NCBI RefSeq assembly: GCF_023065955.2
Contig: NW_026622997.1
Span: 9,410,001 to 9,474,000, forward strand
Origin: Ursus arctos
Taxonomy: Eukaryota > Chordata > Mammalia > Carnivora > Ursidae
DNA length: 64,000 nt
Reading direction: 5' to 3'
Shown: positions 24,952 to 35,600 of the stretch, piece by piece
Layout of the letters: every line of letters begins with the position of its first letter
Numbering within the stretch: the first letter of the stretch is position 1
Made by a program: the position numbers and the translations under genes
Notes under the pieces: generated by a model
Seen by the model: only the letters and a program-made list of their open reading frames with translations
The model's database searches: none
Told to the model about the DNA's origin: nothing

Positions 24952-25434
24952 CATTAGTTCTCCTTTGTGGATTCTGTATTTGTGAATTCTCCTACATGCT
25001 GATAAACTTTGTGTAACCCCAAAATGAATATAGGGCATTTTCATGATTATTCATGAGTATGCCTACAATTGCACCTTCCCAGTTAAAATTGACCAAGGAG
25101 ACAATCCCTTCTAATTTCAGGTCTCACTGAGATGACCAGGGGATGGAAACAGTAGGGGGCAGTGCAACATAATGCAAGAAGTTTCACTCTGGGCCAGTTG
25201 ATGGAGTTTGAATCCTAACTCCAGCACTCGGTGGGGTAGTCTCAGGCAAGTCACTTAAACTTCTCAACCTCACTTTCTCTGTGGCAAAATAAAATCTGTC
25301 AGGAAAAGTCATTTTTAGGATTTAAGATTATAGTCTTAAATTATTGTGAAGAGTATGTGTTGTGTGTGTTTTATTCACTAATTCAGTATTTGTGGCAACT
25401 TTATAAAACATAACTACTGTGAATATTGATAATC
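24952..25434. mobile_element. 484-bp insert within L1, containing a MIR
   Basis: L1 ORF2 sequence stops at TTGCTTGTAC (ending 24951) and resumes at CTGTACTTTGTTGAGG (from 25434), with TGTAC on both sides (24947-24951, 25435-25439). The insert is not L1. Its right half includes a MIR; the left half I cannot place. No LTR-like TG...CA or hAT-like termini are evident. Confidence 0.6.
25155..25305 (+). mobile_element. MIR SINE inside the L1 insert
   Basis: The tRNA-like part (CAGTGCAACATAATGCAAG, GGAGTTTGAATCCTAACTCC) and the core (TCAGGCAAGTCACTTAAACTTCTC) line up with MIR over about 150 bp. It is bounded on both sides by other non-L1 sequence. Confidence 0.8.
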
Positions 25435-26462
25435 TGTACTTTGTTGAGGATTTTTGCATCTATAGTCATAAGAGATTTGACCTGTAATTTTTTTTCTTGT
25501 CACATCTTTATCTGGCTTTGGAATCAGAAGACACAGGCCTCATAGAATGAGTTAGAAAGTGCTTCCTCTTCTGTTTTTGGGAAGAATTTGAGAAGGTTTG
25601 TTGCTAATTCTTCTTTTAATGTTTGGTGGTGAAGCCACCTGGTATTGGACTTCTCTCTGTTGGGAGGTTTTGATTGCTGATTCAGTTTCTTGTTATAGGT
25701 CTGTTGATTGAGATATTCTATTTCTTTTTGAGCAGTTTAGGAAATTTGTGTGTAGTTCTAGGAATTTTTTGTTTCATCTAGGTTATTCAGTTTGTTTGTA
25801 TATAATTGTCCATAGTTTTCCCTTAAAATATTTTTGATTTCTGGAGGATCAGTGGTAATGTCTCCACTTTCATTTCTGGTTTTAATTATTTGAATTTTTT
25901 TTTTTTTTTTTTTTGCCAGTCCAGCTAAAGGTTTATTTTATTGAGTCTTTTTTAAAGAACCAACTCTTGGTTTTATTGGTCTTTCTCTATTTTTCTGTTT
26001 TTCATTTTATTTATGTCTGCCCTAATATCTTTTTATTTTCATTCTTATGCTACCTTTGGGTTTAGTTCAACCTTCTTCAGTTTCTCAGAGTTTTGTAAAG
26101 TCAGGTTACTGATTTGAGATTTTTCTTTCTTAATGTAGGCTTTTAAAGCTCTGAACTTCCAAGTACTGTTATTTACTGCATCTGGTACATTTTGTATGTT
26201 GTGATTTTGCTTTCATTTGTTCCTGAGTAACTTCTAATTTCCTTTGTGATTTTTTTGACCTATTAAGTTGTTTCTTTTAACTTCTTCCACGTATTTGTGA
26301 ATTGTCTAGTTTACCTCTTGTTGATTTCTAGCTTCATTCCAGGAGGTCGTTTGTATGACTTTGATCTTGAGACTTGTGTTGAGATCTAGTATATGATCTG
26401 TGTTGGAGAATGTTCCATATGCACTTGAGAGGAAGGTGTGTTTTGCTGTTAGGTGGTGTTCT

Positions 26463-26678
26463 TTTTTTTTTTTTTTTTTTTTTTAAGATTTTATTTATTT
26501 ATTTGACAGAGAGAGACAGCCAGCGAGAGAGGGAACACAAGCAGGGGGAGTGGGAGAGGAAGAGGCAGGCTCCTAGCCTGATGTGGGAGGAGCCTGATGT
26601 GGGGCTTGATCCCAGAACGCTGGGATCACTCCGTGAGCGGAAGGCAGATGCTTAACAACTGTGCCACCCAGGCGCCCC
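26463..26678 (-). mobile_element. Can-SINE, younger subfamily
   Basis: 23-T run, TTTATTTATTTGACAGAGAG, and head GGCGCCCC. Perfect 16-bp target duplication TGTTAGGTGGTGTTCT at 26447-26462 and 26679-26694. The body contains a partial duplication of GCCTGATGTGGG near 26575-26600. Confidence 0.98.
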
Positions 26679-27745
26679 TGTTAGGTGGTGTTCTATAAAT
26701 GTCTCTTACGTTTGGTTGGTTTATAGTGTTGTTCAAGTCCTGTTTCCTTATTGATCTTGTGCCTGGGTGTTCTTTCTGAAAAGTGTTGTATTGAAGTCTC
26801 CAATTATTATTGTCAAACTGTCTAGCTCTTTCTTCTGTTAATGTTTGCTTCATGTGTTTTGGTGCACTGTTGTTTGATGCATATATATGTATAATTGTTG
26901 TATCATCTTGATGAATTATCCTTTTTGCCAATGTCCTTAGTCTCTTGTGAAGAGTTTTGACTTAAAGTCTATTTTATCTGATATTTTATAGCCACCTGGT
27001 TACTATTTGTATGTAATATCTTTTCCTATTTTTTCAGTTTCAGCCTTTTTGTGTCTTTGGATCTAAAGTGAGTCTCTTGTAGATAATATGTAGTTGGGTT
27101 ATGTTTTTATATCCATTTTGCCAGTCTTTTGATAGGTATTTCTTTCTGAGCATGCATCTTGCCTTGGTCCTTTGCATGGCTTTCTGTCTCCGCATTTACA
27201 ATGCTTTTGGCCGTCCTGATTTCTTTCCCCCAGCTTTTTTTTCTATGCTTTATGGGGGAGTTTGTGAAACAAAAACTTCTGCCATAGATTTCTGTGGGTT
27301 GTTGGTTTACCTTGCGGTGTTGATAAGTAATGACCACCACTTTTCCTAAGTTAAAGCATCTTGTGTCAGTCCTCTAGGTACCCCACCCTCTCAGGTTAGA
27401 CCATACCTACACGATAATTTATGAAGATAAGTCTCTCTGCTCCTCTAGAACCAGGAACCAGGGACCCACACTGGGAATGCAAGCTGCCTTTGTTAAAACT
27501 GCTGCCATGCTGGGGAGAGGGCGGGGCAAGACCAGGTAAAAACACCACATAGCTTTCTTACTGTTTTGAAGTTACCTTTTTCATTATTCAGTGTGTTCAC
27601 TTAATTGCTGTAAACCTCTGCCTTCTTTCCAGAGGTCTGACAAAGTTGGTTCTAACAGTTTATGCTTGTTTTTTATTTCTATGGGGGGATGGGAAGTCAG
27701 AGCTGCCTACTTGGCCATTTTCTTGAGTCTAGATTTCTGAATGGT

Positions 27746-28153
27746 TATGGTGGAAAGTCACTCAAGATTTTAAATGTTCAAGGTGTGCATGAACACCGTC
27801 TCTACTGCACAAGGGTCCATATAAGGCGGGAGCACGTTACCCCTTTAAATTTAGGTTGGTGTTAGGTATGGCTTTTCTGATACACATTGAAATATAATGT
27901 CGATAAATTGAAATGGTCATCCTTGTGCCACGTAAAAACTATCTAGTGTAGCCTCTGCAGGACATACATTATGCTTTGGGAAGTACTTCCCGACCATACG
28001 TATGGAGCTTGGATGGTTCTGATTAGTTTGTTTCATAGCCCCTGCCGCATTCTAGGTCAGGCTGCACTGTTACGTACATTGCGACAGCCACCTTTACTTG
28101 TACTTAGCGACTCATGCATGCTTTGTAGTCTGAAACTTTCAAACTGGTGCTTT
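27746..28153. other. Unassigned non-coding stretch
   Basis: No repeat or gene recognised between the L1 5' end and the next SINE. Confidence 0.5.
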
Positions 28154-28167
28154 TGAATCTGGGAACT

Positions 28168-28355
28168 TTTTTTTTTTTTTTTTTTTTAATAAGAGGGAAG
28201 GAGGAGGGGTGAAGGGGGTGGGAGAGAGCGAATCATAAGCAGGCTCCACACCTGGGATAGAGCCCAGCACGGGGCTTGATCTCATGACCCTGAGATCACA
28301 ACCTGAACTGAAATCAAGAGTGGGTGCTTAACTGACTGAGCCACTGAGGCGCCCC
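28168..28355 (-). mobile_element. Can-SINE, older type
   Basis: T-run at left, GGGGCTTGATCTCATGACCC B-box region, and head GAGGCGCCCC. Target duplication TGAATCTGGGAACT (28154-28167) and TGAACCTGGGAACT (28356-28369) with one mismatch. Confidence 0.95.
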
Positions 28356-28369
28356 TGAACCTGGGAACT

Positions 28370-28860
28370 CGTAATCAGTGTTATTCATAGGCTTAGGTCT
28401 CCAAGTCTGCCCATAACTATATAAAGTAGAAAAGAATACTATGGAACCAAAAGAAGGTTTTAGTTCCATTTATTTTATACATGTCCCCCTCCCCAGAGGG
28501 GTTGGTGTGATAAACTGGTGTAACACATTCTCACTTTTATTTAGTTTCCCTTTTTTCCCCCCCATTTTTATGTTTCCCTCAAGAATCCTAGGACTTGGGC
28601 CTCTGCTTCCCTTTTCCTGTGTTGTCACTTGTTGTGCGTCCACTATGAAGCATGGCTCTCACCGTCTCCTCTCCTGTTCTGCAGTAGACACTTTGTTCTT
28701 TAGAAGACTTTTAAAGCGCTTCTCATTGAGAAAATTTTTAAATCTGTCAGTGATGAGGGGCTTTTTTCTCTGCACACCACCATGAAGCAGGGAAAAAGTA
28801 AGTTGTACGTAGGTCATGCAGAGGATGGAAGGCAGCAAGAACTACCCTTAGTGACTTCAG
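28370..28860. other. Unassigned stretch next to CpG island
   Basis: No repeat identified. It lies directly left of the CpG island. The plus-strand frame 28441-28785 shows no domain. Confidence 0.45.
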
Positions 28861-29340
28861 GGCGGGTTTGGTCGTTGCTGTGCCTGAGGGAGAGAAGCTT
28901 GGGATGCCAGCTGAGAAGGTGCTCGTGCTGGAAGTGGGGAGCACGGTGAGGAACAGAAGCGGGGTGCCTTCTCTGCTTCCGGCTCCTTGCGAAAGACAGC
29001 CCCGGGAGGTTGTAGACCTTGTCGTGGACGTATCAGTAGGACTGGAAACCAGGAAGTCCGACGGAACAAGACGAGGTTTGTGTTATGGTGCCCCTGGCAT
29101 GGAGTGGGGGGCGTGGGTGTGCGCGTGTGCTCGCGCTCACGTCCGCGTGCGTCCGGCTGCTCACCTCTCTGGCCCCAGCGTCCTGACGTCCCTCACTGAA
29201 TGGGTCAGTATCCGGAGCAGGGAGCCGAGCCATGCCAGGCACCGCCGCACGCTCAGGGATAGAAATCGGCGGTTGATTGTGTTTTACCGGTTCGACTCCG
29301 CACGCTCCTCGCAGGGTTTTATAGTTAGAGCGACTATATA
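28861..29340. promoter_or_regulatory. CpG island
   Basis: About 38 CpG dinucleotides in 480 bp by hand count (about 25 of them in 29101-29340), in DNA whose flanks are nearly CpG-free. GC content is clearly above 50% and I estimate the observed/expected CpG ratio at 0.8-0.9. This meets the usual criteria for an island. It matches none of the repeats I know. CpG islands are normally kept unmethylated in the germ line and mark promoters or regulatory elements. Open frames across it on both strands (28868-29341 plus, 157 codons; 29033-29365 minus, 110 codons) are what high GC content produces by chance. Confidence 0.75.
29164..29323 (-). promoter_or_regulatory. Speculative minus-strand promoter and first exon
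   Basis: Within the CpG island, reading the minus strand: TATAAAA at 29323-29317, then an ATG at 29233-29231 in good context (G at -3, G at +4). An open stretch of 23 codons (MARLPAPDTD...AGARE) ends exactly at GAG/GTGAGC, with the donor GT at 29164-29163. Order and spacing fit a first coding exon, with the intron running leftwards. The peptide resembles nothing I know, and a 69-nt open stretch is not significant alone. No acceptor exon was identified. Confidence 0.2.
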
Positions 29341-30569
29341 ATTTATCTTTCAAATGGAGGCACATGAGAGGGAAAGGGGGACTAGAAATCGTTATATAAT
29401 CATCTAAATATTTTTGACCAAATTTATTGTCTGGGTAGACCTGTAAAATAGTTCTATTTAAAAAACTGTTTTCAAAAATAAGATTATCTGAAGTAACCTT
29501 TTGTTCATTAAATAACTAATTGATCATCCGAGTATTACAAGAGTTAGTAATTATTCTTGGTATAGTCTCACATAGTTTTATCCTGTACTGTGTTACTGAT
29601 GTTACTCTGAAGAATTTTGTTCACCAACACGATTTTATTTCCAAAAGTCCCATAATACGGCCTGCAAACTTCTTCAGAGTTTTTTTTTTTTTTTAATTTT
29701 GAGATGGCCAACATTTTGAGTTTATTTTCCATGTGCCATAATTTTTTTTTAAATTGAAATAATACTTTTTGGGTGCTAAGGTAACTAGTAAGTTCAGAAC
29801 AACTTGTGCTGAAGAAAGAATATTTTCAGTCTTTTTTTTAAAAAAAAACAAATGAGAAATACTTCAGCTCAAATATTTTCACAAAAACAGTCATTTTTAC
29901 CTCTGTTGAGAATGCCTTTGTTCAGCAAATAATTTTATAAGATAAAATTGTCAAATTGCATCTTTGATTATTTTTATTGTATTTATGAAATTTAGATATA
30001 AAATTTTTACTTTCATTTCTTTTTACAGAATATGACTTTATCTGATTAAAAATGAGAGCTATATCTATAAAATGATTTTTTGTATAAATTGATATATTCC
30101 AAAGGACTCAGTGAATTTCAAAATTGTATACCTTCTTAAGCTCTGATATCTGATATTTTTAATCCCTTGCTTTTTTTAATAGGGATTATTTCATTGTCTT
30201 ATTTGCAAGTTTAGCTCAATAATTGCAGTTTGCCAAAATCTTCAAAAGCTGACTTTAAAAAATCTATTTGGTGAAAGTTTTGGCCAAAGGTATCCCGCTG
30301 ATTTTGAGCATAATGCAACCAAAATTTTGTATTCTTACCAGGAAAGTCTAATCATTTCTGCAACACTGGATTGATTTTCAAGGTAGTTTCTTAAAGGCTT
30401 AAGCAAGCAAGCAGCAAAAAGAAAATGCACATTGCTGTGCTGAAGTACTTTTAAATTCAACTTCAGCCTTTTAGAAATTTGTTTTCACCGTGTATGTATA
30501 AAAATCAATATTCATATTAAAATCACAGTGTTCTACATTGAGCTTTTACAGTATTGTTCACAGTAATAT
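29341..30569. other. AT-rich unassigned stretch
   Basis: Strongly AT-rich with no interspersed repeat I can name and no coding frame. It immediately flanks the CpG island. Confidence 0.5.
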
Positions 30570-30909
30570 CAGATGTTTCGGTAAACCTTTTCTTTTGTAA
30601 AGGGCCAGATGGTAGACGTTTCATACTTTGTAGGGCCCGAGGTCTGCTGTAGCTACAAAGCTCTGCATCTGTAACCTGAAAGCAGCTATAGGCGATATAT
30701 GAACAAATGAGCATGACCGTGTCTCAATAAGACTTTATTTATGTGCCTCGGAAGGTTAATTTCATATAATTTTCACATATCACAAATTATTTCTTCCTCT
30801 TTTGACCTTTTTGCAACCACTGAGAACTGAACCATCTGTATCCTGCAGGCCATGACAAAAGAGGTGGCAGGCTGAATTTGGCCTGCAGGTCATACTCTGC
30901 TGACCTTTG
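30570..30909. mobile_element. hAT-Charlie non-autonomous DNA transposon (long form)
   Basis: Begins CAGATGTTTCGGTAAACC, with TTGTAAAGGGCCAGATGG, CAATAAGACTTTATTTATG and an end region GGCCTGCAGGTCATACTCTG followed by CTGACCTTTG. These are the same landmarks as the copy at 9183-9388 but inverted. It keeps about 110 extra internal bases, as in the longer version of the family. Confidence 0.75.
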
Positions 30910-32339
30910 TTCCATGAATTGGGGGGAAAAAAATAGAACCACTGATGAAATTGGTTTTCTGTGTGAAAACTGGCACTAACTGCTTTGTGAAGTCCTCCCA
31001 TAGCTTTTAAATGAGCCAGTGTTTCATGGCTGTTCTGTTGACTTTTATATGTCCAGGAGAAGATTTCGGGGAAAATGAAGACAATTAATTAGAATACTTA
31101 CTTGATCTAAATGAAAAGTCATGCTTCAGAAAGAAACATGGAAAATGTGTAATTGTGTAAATGGAAGTTCTTCTGTAGCTATGCTCCTGAATTAATTCTC
31201 TTTGTGCACTCTTTGCTTTAAATAAAAACACCACGTAGCTCCTCACGTGGATGCTGCTGCTTGGGGAGCACGTTTGTTGAACACCCAGTTTGGTCCCATG
31301 GAGCATGACAAATGTGGGCAAACTTCTGCAAATCACACATTCATCATTAACTTTCTTAAGTGGAAATGCAGTACTTATGAGCTCTTTTTATTAAATCTAT
31401 ATTTACTTTTTTAGTTCATTGCTAATAAAATGGCTTATTGCAAAATACAAGTAAAGCAACAAAATCAGAAATTATTTACACCACTTAGCGAATGCCAGAG
31501 CCATTGTAATAAGAACTATCAGACTACTGTCTGTATGTAACTCCTTCCCACTCCTACAGGAGTCATGACACTGGCATACCTTGTTCCATCCGTGAGTGCC
31601 TCGTATGCTTTAAAGGAAGGAGTAACTGTAGACCTAGAAAGAGTCTGGAAAGTAGTGGTTTACTGCTGATTGACTTGCACGTGCAGCCACATGGTAAAAT
31701 GGGAAATCTGTTCACTGCTTGTGTGTCTTACACACTACTAGATGAGATTGTAAGCAGAAGCAAGGTACAGAAAATAGAGGTATGTTTAACCGGAACTGGA
31801 TTATTTTAAGGTGATGGTGAGGCATAATACTTAATTAAAAATTAAAAATGAACATGTGTGAAACCAGATTGGACACTGAGACAGCAGGTGTAACCCAAGA
31901 CTGTCTTAGGCAGACCAGAACATATAGTTTTCCTATTTCAATACATAAATTAAACTTTTCTGTAACTTGGATGGTTCTTCTCTTTCCTTTTCCCAATTTG
32001 GTCAGCAGAGTAGTTTCCTAATTGGGTCCACTTATTCCACATGTTACTTTTCTACAACTCAGTTGTGCAAGCTAACAAGACCCAAGCCCAGTCACGGCTA
32101 TGCCATGCTTAACAACCTAGCATTGACTACCCATGAATGTCACTCATGGTCTTGCAGTGACTGTGTGCACCAGAATCTTCGGTGTGTGAAGGTAATTGCA
32201 AATGTCTGGTTCCTGTCCAAGAGACGTAGATTCAGTACCCCTTGGGGAAACACTGGCATATGGGAACTTGAAGGCCTTATCAGCCTATCTTCAGTCTTCA
32301 CCTCCCCTCACACTCCAGTGTCACAGTCTGACACCACCC
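30910..32339. other. Unassigned non-coding stretch
   Basis: No repeat, RNA gene or exon recognised. The 127-codon plus-strand frame at 31967-32350 has no domain and no supporting splice or start context. Confidence 0.45.
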
Positions 32340-32560
32340 AGCTGTTGTAGTTCCCTGTGTCCTGTTCCACTGGACCTGGACGTCCTCTTCCACACTTTTC
32401 CATCAGCCAAGAGGGCTGTTATCATACACCTTTTGAGTTGAAATTATGTCTATTGCTTTTTGATTCCATTTTTCTCTAGACTAAGCATCTTGTGATAGCA
32501 GGTTCTAGATCTCAAATCACTCCTGTATTCTTAACCTGACACCTGAAACTCGCGGCAGCT
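32340..32560 (+). mobile_element. Probable L2 LINE 3' fragment
   Basis: TTTTTCTCTAGACTAAGCATC with CTCCTGTATTCTTAACC further on follows the order of L2 3' ends (CTAGA...TGTAAGCTCC, CTGTATTCCCAG). Diverged; low certainty. Confidence 0.4.
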
Positions 32561-33204
32561 GTTTAGTAATGATTATTATAGGTATAAAGTTCAAAGTAAG
32601 GATCTTTCCATTGTTCTCTTGTCATAGCTGAAGTTAAGAGTGAATCAAAGTAGGATTTGTGTAGTCACTTCACGTAGCTCATTGTACCTATCAAGTTCTG
32701 CCTTTAAAACCTTAGCTTTCCCCAAGATTAATCAGTGTGCTGATTATTAATTTCAGACTTTAAAAATCGTGCTTTAGAGCAGTTGAACACCCTTACATGT
32801 TAACAACTGCTGCTTTATTTTAAAATATAATAGCAACTATGCCTTTCCACATCCAGGTTAGGGCTCAACAATGAAGGCTGGAAAATGTTGGAAGCCTCCA
32901 GCTCTGTGGGGATAGCACAGGAGTTGTCAGCAGGAGTTCTCGAGTTTTTTCCGCATGTCAGGTTTGCTGTCAGGATGGTTAGGGAATATCTGCTCAAGCT
33001 TTTGAGAGTTTGTGCCAGTGGGACATGTCTTTGAATTAAGTTCTGGTAAGAGTCTAGTTAACAACCAGTATTGGAGCTGCAAATTTCCATTGTTTATGCT
33101 GTTGCTTACCAATATTAAAGTTTCATCAAATTCAACCATGATTATCTAATATTCTTCTGAATTTGGTAGGCTTTCTCCAGAAAAAAGGAATCTGTATAAG
33201 ATAG
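32561..33204. other. Unassigned non-coding stretch
   Basis: No feature identified. Confidence 0.5.
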
Positions 33205-33305
33205 GATTTTTTTGTCTGGGAGTAGGGACTATATGATATTCCACAGTCTTGAACAGATCTGACAAATACGAGGCACTCAGTATTTGTTTAATGAATAAAC
33301 GAACT
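33205..33305 (+). mobile_element. L2 LINE 3' end
   Basis: GAGGCACTCAGTATTTGTTT followed by AATGAATAAACGAA matches the end of L2 (CTCAATAAATATTTGTTGAATGAATGA). Confidence 0.65.
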
Positions 33306-34085
33306 TTATGGTAAAGTTTTAGAATAGCAGATTGATTCCTTGATGCTTTCCTTTTTTCCTACTGGCAAGTATTTATAGAAATTAGAGAGTTTTGTGAAAA
33401 TTTTTAAATAGCCAGAATTATCTATGGTATTCTTTCCTAAACCATCAGTTTGAAATCAGTTGCTAGTACTTAGAGCTAGATTAATCCCTCCTGTTATGAT
33501 TTTGAGAATGTTCTCTTTTTGACAAATGCATAAATGAGCAAGCGTGTAAGAACAATGTGCAGCTTCTTGTTTAGAATGATAACAATGAAGGTCTTCCCGG
33601 CAGGAAAGCATTTGCATCGTGAGTGGCTGGCCTGAATTTTTCATTCAAGTCAACGAAAAGGCAAATATTTTGATCAGGAGAAGAATTCTTCTTGGAGAGT
33701 ATAAAAATAGCCCAGGACAGCTTCAGTTGTGGCTATTTATATCTTCCCATTGGTTTGGGTTTTCACTTTTATTTGATTTTTAAGATGCACTAAGTGTTGA
33801 GGGGTCTTAAGCCTCAGTTGTATGGGTGACAGAGTTTGAGACAGTTATTTTGAGGCTTCTGTCTCTGAAACCCCTTGGGGCAAGGGGCAGAAAATTATTA
33901 CATATATAGGATATCTGAAGCTTATTGTTTACTTCGTTAATATTCGACTGATTTTCCCCAACATTTCTTTGTGTAACTTCAAAGATTAAAGATAGTACTT
34001 TAATGTATTAGGCCCTAGTTCTCATTAACTTATTGTGTCCATACTTTTCATTGATCAAATTTTAAATTTCATCATGTTTACTTTA
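33306..34085. other. Unassigned non-coding stretch
   Basis: No feature identified. Confidence 0.5.
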
Positions 34086-34096
34086 GAAAAGTGTTC

Positions 34097-34272
34097 GGTT
34101 TTTTTTTTAAAGATTTTATTTGTCAGAGAGAGAGCACAAGCAGGGGGAGTCGGAGAGGGAGAAGCAGGCTCCCCACTGAGCAAGGAGCTCAATGCGGGGC
34201 TCGATCCCAGGAACCCAGGATCATGATTCGAGCCGAAGACATGCTATACTGACTGAGCCACCCAGGTGTCCC
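34097..34272 (-). mobile_element. Can-SINE
   Basis: T-run, AAAGATTTTATTTGTCAGAG, GGGGCTCGATCCCAGGAACC, and head GAGCCACCCAGGTGTCCC. Target duplication GAAAAGTGTTC (34086-34096) and AAAAAGTGGTC (34273-34283) with two mismatches. Confidence 0.93.
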
Positions 34273-34283
34273 AAAAAGTGGTC

Positions 34284-34879
34284 TTATTTAAGAATGGCCT
34301 GATTATTTGGGGTCATCTGGATAAAACTCTGTTTGACTTAATCTTTTTTTTTAATTCCCCTAGCCAAGTATTGGTATTTCTTAAAATCAACAATTGGGTA
34401 AAGCACCACTTTACGGGTGAGGGGTTTCTGTAATAGTATTGAAGCTTATTAAAAATGTGGAGTGAGAGGCCAATTCCTAGAACAGGTGACACTGATTTTT
34501 GACAAAATGAGTCTTCGTTGGAAGCATGTGTTAGTGATTATGTGTCAGGTACAAGTGCTTTCTGAGGGTAAAGGTTATAAACAGGGAGCTACAGAAAGGG
34601 CGGGCGGTACTGAGCAGCATGCTATTTATGCAGTATGTTTTTTTCAGAGATTCTCTGCAGTCTTAAGTGCTCTCTGCATGGTATGTTACTGATTTATTTG
34701 GGGCATTTCAATAAGTGTTCTTACTTTCTTACATCAGTGCTTTTGCATATAAGCTTCACTGTTCAAAGAACTTTATCCATTTAATTTATTTGTTATTTTT
34801 AATATAAAATTTCCCCCAAATTGTAAAATTGGTCATGCCAGAACAAAGTCCCTCCCACTGAGTTTAATCAGGTAAGTCC
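34284..34879. other. Unassigned non-coding stretch
   Basis: No feature identified. Confidence 0.5.
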
Positions 34880-35064
34880 TATGATTTTGCACCTGCTAAA
34901 TGCCCGACACTTAAAAGTTCGAGGGATACGGCAAGACACACAGATGGACTGCCTGCCCTCATAAAGCTCACATGTAGACCCCACGGGATCAGGAAGAAAA
35001 ACATGCCATGATGGAGAGAGTGACAGGGTGCTGAGAACTCAGGAGAAAACAAAAGCAGGAAAAG
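34880..35064 (-). mobile_element. L2 LINE fragment, antisense
   Basis: GCCTGCCCTCATAAAGCTCACATG and the preceding AAATGCCCGACACTTAAAAG block, with a later AGTGACAGGGTGCTGAGA, follow antisense L2 3'-end order (CACTGTGCTAGG...CCTGCCCTCATGGAGCTTAC). A Can-SINE follows immediately. Confidence 0.6.
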
Positions 35065-35069
35065 TGGGG

Positions 35070-35199
35070 GTGGGGGGGCCACCCAGCTGGCTCAGTCAGT
35101 AGAGCGTACAGCTCTTGATCTCCAGATTGTGAGTTCAAGCCCTACCGTGGGTATAGAGATTCCTTAAAATTAAAATCGTAAAAAAAAAAAAAAAAAAAA
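35070..35199 (+). mobile_element. Short Can-SINE, sense
   Basis: CCACCCAGCTGGCTCAGTCA is the tRNA A-box region and GTGAGTTCAAGCCCTA the B-box region. It ends in a run of 20 A. Flanks GCAGGAAAAG and GCAAGGAAAG may be a decayed target duplication. Confidence 0.88.
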
Positions 35200-35394
35200 G
35201 GCAAGGAAAGGAGAGACATAAGACTGGTGATGAAGGCACAAAACAGGCTAGTCCAGCTGGGTGATGACAGGTCTGTCGTTTAACTCTGGAACCCGTGTTC
35301 TCATGAATAAATTGGTAAAAATAGTACATGTTCAACCTGCTTCATAAGATTGTGTGGGTAGAAGGAATGTTATTAGTGAAAAGGCCTTATCAGT

Positions 35395-35600
35395 AGTTCA
35401 TATAATGATAACCGTTAACCTTTTTTTAGTATTAGCTTATTGAGTCCTTACAATAATGCTGTAAGTCTAGTGCCATTATTGTGATTAATTCCTTGATTAA
35501 TTCAGCAGATAATTACGGAGTGTCTTTGTACTAGACACTAGTGATATAAGCTAGGCTTTAAATAGAGAAATCTCTGCCCTCATTCTAGTTGAGGTGTAGT
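35395..35600 (-). mobile_element. Probable MIR 3' piece followed by L2 piece, both antisense
   Basis: 35395-35490 (CTTACAATAATGCTGTAAG, GCCATTATTGTGA) resembles an antisense MIR 3' end. 35495-35600 (CTAGACACTAGTGATATAAG, TCTGCCCTCATTCTAGTTGA) resembles an antisense L2 3' end. Both are diverged. Confidence 0.5.

Larger units (their letters stand above)
24150..27110 (-). pseudogene. L1 ORF2 pseudogene (endonuclease-reverse transcriptase)
   Basis: Minus-strand fragments align in order with L1 ORF2. 26626-26931 holds endonuclease sequence (HIYASNNSAPKHMKQ, then RDIYRTPP). 24657-24905 has KPTANVILNG of the reverse transcriptase. 24414-24599 carries [17 protein letters not shown] and LSLFTDDM. 24150-24350 has LILKFIWNCKGPQRAK, typical of the region after the polymerase domain. 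The catalytic FADD/YADD box reads FTDD at 24504-24515: the two aspartates remain, but Ala is Thr. Stops and frameshifts separate the pieces, and two insertions cut the frame. No functional enzyme can be made. In an active L1 the product would nick target DNA and reverse-transcribe L1 RNA. Confidence 0.85.
22661..27745 (-). mobile_element. Near-full-length L1 LINE (L1MA/MB-like), antisense
   Basis: Left to right: 3' UTR (22,661 on), ORF2 C-terminus, reverse transcriptase, endonuclease (start near 27,110), then a 5'-region-like stretch (27,380-27,745). The usual roughly 1-kb ORF1 is missing between 27,110 and 27,380, so there is an internal deletion or rearrangement. Interruptions: Can-SINE 22711-22831, a 484-bp insert 24952-25434, Can-SINE 26463-26678. 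L1 sequence resumes in phase after each. This is the best preserved L1 of the window but is long dead. Confidence 0.85.

Noticed and set aside
28868..29341. 157-codon plus-strand frame across the CpG island as a protein-coding gene
   Set aside because: High GC content suppresses stop codons, an overlapping 110-codon frame exists on the other strand, and no domain or start/splice context supports it.
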